The notes under the pieces: generated by a model
What the model saw: the letters and a program-made list of their open reading frames with translations, nothing else
What the model was told of the DNA's origin: nothing
Databases searched by the model: none
Position numbers and translations under genes: made by a program
Shown: one piece after another, positions 13,265 to 15,052 of the stretch
How positions within the stretch are numbered: position 1 is the stretch's first letter
Layout: the number at the start of each line of letters is the position of its first letter
NCBI GenBank assembly: GCA_034186235.1
Contig: JAXGBA010000123.1
Location: forward strand, 1 to 15,052
From: CAKSKB01 sp034186235
Lineage (GTDB): Bacteria > Bacillota > Clostridia > HGM11514
DNA: 15,052 bases
Direction: 5' to 3'

Positions 13265-13804
13265 TTAGACCTCCTTGCCGGACTGATAAGCCTTTTCCAA
13301 AGCAGGATGTCCGGCAATTTCGCCCACATCGGTTACACCGCCGGCAAATACGGTTCCCGCCAATTCACAGCGGGGGAAGCAGTCTACCCAGCCCTGCACG
13401 GCCTTTTCGCTGCCCGCCACGGTTTCCGGCCCGTCCTCCGCCGCCGTCGCCAGCAGGTAAACCTTCGTGAAGGCATAGTCTGTGCCGAATAGCGGATTGG
13501 AACGATCCAGCATGGTCTTGAGCTGACCGCTGACGCTGTAATAGTAGACAGGGGTAGCAAACACCAGCACATCGGCATCGTGCATCTTGGTCACGATCTC
13601 CACTGCGTCATCCTTAATAACACAGTGTCCCAGCTTCTGACAGGCAAGACAGCCCTTGCAGAAGCTGTACTGTTTTTCCCGCAGATACACAGTCTCCACC
13701 TGATTGCCCGCTTCCTGTGCGCCCTTGGCAAAAGCCGACGCCAGCGTCTCGGAATTGCCGCCCTTGCGAGGGCTGGAAGAAAGAATTAAAACATTTTTAC
13801 ACAT
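13265..13804 (-). CDS. NADPH-dependent FMN reductase / iron-sulfur flavoprotein-like protein
   Basis: The 179-residue protein has a flavodoxin-like fold. The FMN phosphate loop is LILSSSPRKGGNSETLASAF (6-25), and PVYYYSVSGQLKTMLDR lies mid-protein at the flavin edge. Between them SFCKGCLACQKLGHCVIKDD carries four cysteines, as in the Isf family, which binds a 4Fe-4S cluster next to FMN; whether a cluster is held here is not proven. Likely a cytosolic reductase of quinones or other electrophiles. The frame is open 9 codons further upstream, but the ATG at 13804 is preferred because AAGGAG lies 9 bases ahead. It is the first gene of the MerR-controlled operon. GC content is visibly higher than in the chromosomal genes at left, which suggests transfer. 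Confidence 0.9.
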   Translation of the reverse strand: MCKNVLILSSSPRKGGNSETLASAFAKGAQEAGNQVETVYLREKQYSFCKGCLACQKLGHCVIKDDAVEIVTKMHDADVLVFATPVYYYSVSGQLKTMLDRSNPLFGTDYAFTKVYLLATAAEDGPETVAGSEKAVQGWVDCFPRCELAGTVFAGGVTDVGEIAGHPALEKAYQSGKEV

Positions 13805-13825
13805 CAAAAAAATCTCCTTTATGTA

Positions 13826-13854
13826 TTGCATTTGTTGTACATTTATGATATACT
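13826..13854 (+). promoter_or_regulatory. Promoter of the merR-type gene
   Basis: TTGCAT (13826-13831) and TATACT (13849-13854) are 17 bases apart. It overlaps the opposing operon promoter, and the MerR operator lies just downstream of its start, a layout that allows autorepression. Confidence 0.6.
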
Positions 13855-13855
13855 A

Positions 13856-13893
13856 ATGATAGCACATAAACCTGACTTTAGGTCAAGAGGTTT
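13856..13893 (-). promoter_or_regulatory. MerR-type promoter and operator of the flavoprotein-cupin operon
   Basis: On the minus strand TTGACC (13886-13881) and TATCAT (13861-13856) are separated by 19 bases, the elongated spacer typical of promoters activated by MerR proteins through DNA untwisting. A dyad, TGAC/GTCA (13873-13876, 13882-13885) with outer AAACC/GGTTT (13868-13872, 13889-13893), overlaps the -35 and the spacer, where MerR dimers bind. Confidence 0.85.
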
Positions 13894-13928
13894 CTGAAAA
13901 TTTATTTGTAAATTTTTTAGGAGATTTT

Positions 13929-14369
13929 ATGTATACGATTGGACAAGTTTCACAAATTTTCGGATTGCCCATTTCCACCTTGCGTTACTATGATAAACAG
14001 GGACTTTTCCCGAATATGGAAAGAGTATCGGGCATCCGTAAATTCAGCGATAGCGAAATGGAAGCACTGCGGGTCATCGAGTGCTTGAAGAAATCCGGCC
14101 TGGAAATCAAGGATATTAAACAATTCATGGATTGGTGCGTAGAGGGTGCATCCACCTATCCTCAGAGAAAAGCACTCGTTGAAAAGCAAAGAGAGAGACT
14201 TGAGGCAGAACTTGTCCACATGAATAAAGTCTTGGATATGTTGAAATTCAAGTGCTGGTACTATGAGCAGGCAACGCGGTATGGCAGTGAAGATCAAGTA
14301 CAGAGCATGATTCCTGACGAATTGCCGGAAGATGTACGAAGAGCATATGAAAATGCACACCATGATTAA
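13929..14369 (+). CDS. MerR-family transcriptional regulator
   Basis: The 146-residue protein has the winged HTH typical of the family (MYTIGQVSQIFGLPISTLRY, then YDKQGLF, 1-27; RKFSDSEMEALRVIECLKKS about 37-56), a recognition wing around 30-40, and a long dimerisation coiled coil (about 76-108, EKQRERLEAELVHMNKVLDM). The tail has one cysteine (CWYYEQ) but no metal-binding loop like MerR or CueR, so it more likely belongs to the YyaN/AdhR-like group that responds to organic or electrophilic compounds. It is divergent from the flavoprotein-cupin operon and faces a 19-bp-spacer promoter, so it is the probable activator. The start follows TAGGAG by 5 bases. Confidence 0.93.
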   Translation: MYTIGQVSQIFGLPISTLRYYDKQGLFPNMERVSGIRKFSDSEMEALRVIECLKKSGLEIKDIKQFMDWCVEGASTYPQRKALVEKQRERLEAELVHMNKVLDMLKFKCWYYEQATRYGSEDQVQSMIPDELPEDVRRAYENAHHD

Positions 14370-14390
14370 AAACATATTATTAAAAGATGG

Positions 14391-14430
14391 ACACCCCTCT
14401 GAACCTTTACACGAAAGGTCGAAGGGGTGT
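14391..14430. repeat. Strong hairpin after the merR-type gene
   Basis: ACACCCCT pairs with AGGGGTGT (14391-14398 with 14423-14430), and ACCTTT pairs with AAAGGT inside it. No T run follows on the plus strand. It may assist termination or be an inverted repeat at an element edge. Confidence 0.5.
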
Positions 14431-14465
14431 GCAGTCCGTATCAAAATTGGTCTTTACTTTCAAAT

Positions 14466-14506
14466 AAGACTGACTATTTTTATAGAATAGTCGGTCTTTT
14501 CTTTTT
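14466..14506 (+). terminator. Intrinsic terminator of the merR-type transcript
   Basis: A 13-bp stem (AAGACTGACTATT 14466-14478 with AATAGTCGGTCTT 14486-14498, one G-U) is followed by TTCTTTTT. It lies about 100 bases after the regulator stop. Confidence 0.88.
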
Positions 14507-14509
14507 ATC

Positions 14510-14617
14510 TTAAACACGTTCAAATATTGCAGTATTGCGATAATCTCCTATCTTTAAGACCATATCATATAATTCTAATTGCCATCTTGGAATGAGTTGT
14601 CCTCGATAGCACTTTTT
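14510..14617 (-). pseudogene. C-terminal remnant of an unknown protein
   Basis: A minus-strand frame without a start reads YRGQLIPRWQLELYDMVLKI then GDYRNTAIFERV to a TAA at 14512-14510. The upstream end is closed by a TAA. The residue pattern is strongly protein-like, so this is most likely the surviving tail of a gene whose body was deleted. I do not recognise the family. Confidence 0.4.
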
Positions 14618-14620
14618 TTA

Positions 14621-14685
14621 TAGTAAAAGTTGGATTTTTGAGTTTTCGTTGAATTTTAGGGTATTCGTTAAATTTTAGTAAAAGT
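14621..14685. repeat. Three tandem 19-bp imperfect repeats flanked by TAGTAAAAGT
   Basis: Units beginning GTTGGATTTTTGAG (14629), GTTGAATTTTAGGG (14648) and GTTAAATTTTAGTA (14667) follow at an exact 19-base period. The array is bracketed by the identical decamer TAGTAAAAGT at 14621-14630 and 14676-14685. It sits between two gene remnants. It could be an operator array or a recombination-site relic. Confidence 0.6.
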
Positions 14686-14697
14686 ATCACCCTCATA

Positions 14698-14985
14698 TTA
14701 CTTATAAATGCATTTTGTAGGTATACCAACGCTTATTATTTTTTCATTTGCAACAAAATTTTGTCTTTTCCTAATTTTAGTATCAAATTCTTTATACTTT
14801 TCCTCAAACTTTGAATTCGGCACAATACATCGTTGGTTCGATGATCCTTTTTGACCTACATTGTTATTCAACGAGTCATCATATAACCCATCTACTAATA
14901 CATCTATGCAGTCAATTATCTGATGAAATTTGTCCTTGATAAATTCATATTTATATCAATCCTCATACTCTAAATGCCGTAACAT
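14698..14985 (-). pseudogene. Degraded C-terminal part of an NrdG-like 4Fe-4S (radical SAM) activase
   Basis: From an ATG at 14985 the frame runs 96 codons to a TAA but is broken by TGA at codon 10 (14958-14956). After it comes IIDCIDVLVDGLYDDSLNNN, then VGQKGSSNQR. This corresponds to the IDVLVDG...GSxNQR C-terminal signature of anaerobic ribonucleotide reductase activating proteins and their Fer4_12-type relatives. The N-terminal radical-SAM part with CxxxCxxC is missing: only 67 bases remain before the window edge, and they hold a stop in this frame. A ribosome-site-like AAAGGAG precedes the ATG. Both the missing domain and the internal stop argue for a dead gene. Confidence 0.65.
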
Positions 14986-15052
14986 TGTTTTACTGCTCCT
15001 TTCCGTCATATTTCCCTATAATTCTACATTAAATAGCGCAAGCCCCGTCTGA

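Noticed and set aside
13805..13831. 9-codon upstream extension of the flavoprotein
   Set aside because: The AAGGAG site lies inside it, 9 bases before the ATG at 13804, so the shorter start is right.
13950..14444. 164-codon minus-strand frame opposite the MerR gene
   Set aside because: It is antisense to a clear MerR regulator and begins inside a hairpin; no ribosome site.
14629..14685. A short CRISPR array
   Set aside because: The units are contiguous 19-base repeats without unique spacers and are imperfect; no cas gene is in the window.

Overview
This window reads as chromosomal DNA of a low-to-moderate GC Clostridia-type Bacillota, probably an anaerobic gut lineage. The evidence is the strong AGGAGG ribosome sites, TATAAT promoters, U-tailed terminators, a CTP synthase and aspartokinase of Gram-positive type, an OGG1-like glycosylase of the clostridial type, and a DUF6062-like protein. 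The species cannot be named from the sequence.

Bases 1 to about 11,060 look like conserved core genome. On the minus strand lie an MgtE magnesium channel (cut by the left edge) with its own promoter and a structured leader, then hom-lysC (homoserine dehydrogenase and aspartokinase) as a tight operon. lysC contains an internal GTG start with a perfect ribosome site that should give a separate beta subunit. Divergent from hom is an archaeal-type phosphoglycerate mutase homologue of the kind proposed to act as homoserine kinase, so the locus covers aspartate to phosphohomoserine. A bidirectional terminator separates it from a convergent cytosolic GH116-family glycosidase, followed by pyrG and a two-zinc-finger-like protein of unknown function. 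A divergent promoter then drives an OGG1-type 8-oxoguanine glycosylase. Next come a truncated tRNA-Leu copy under a good promoter and an intact tRNA-Leu(UAG) with a strong terminator.

From about 11,060 to the right end the DNA is accessory in character: iteron-like repeats, a small XRE regulator divergent from a 135-residue orphan family protein coupled to a tiny membrane protein, and several gene remnants. A visibly GC-richer cassette (about 12,420 to 13,800) carries an iron-sulfur-flavoprotein-like reductase, a carboxymuconolactone-decarboxylase/cupin fusion and a truncated alpha/beta hydrolase. A divergent MerR regulator sits beside a textbook 19-bp-spacer MerR promoter. The last 550 bases hold only degraded coding remnants, including the tail of an NrdG-like activase broken by a stop codon, and a 19-bp tandem repeat.

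The most useful second-look items are the internal aspartokinase start, the structured mgtE leader, the divergent XRE/orphan-protein module, the MerR cassette and its broken edge, and the half tRNA. No CRISPR array, integrase, transposase or obvious defence system is visible.
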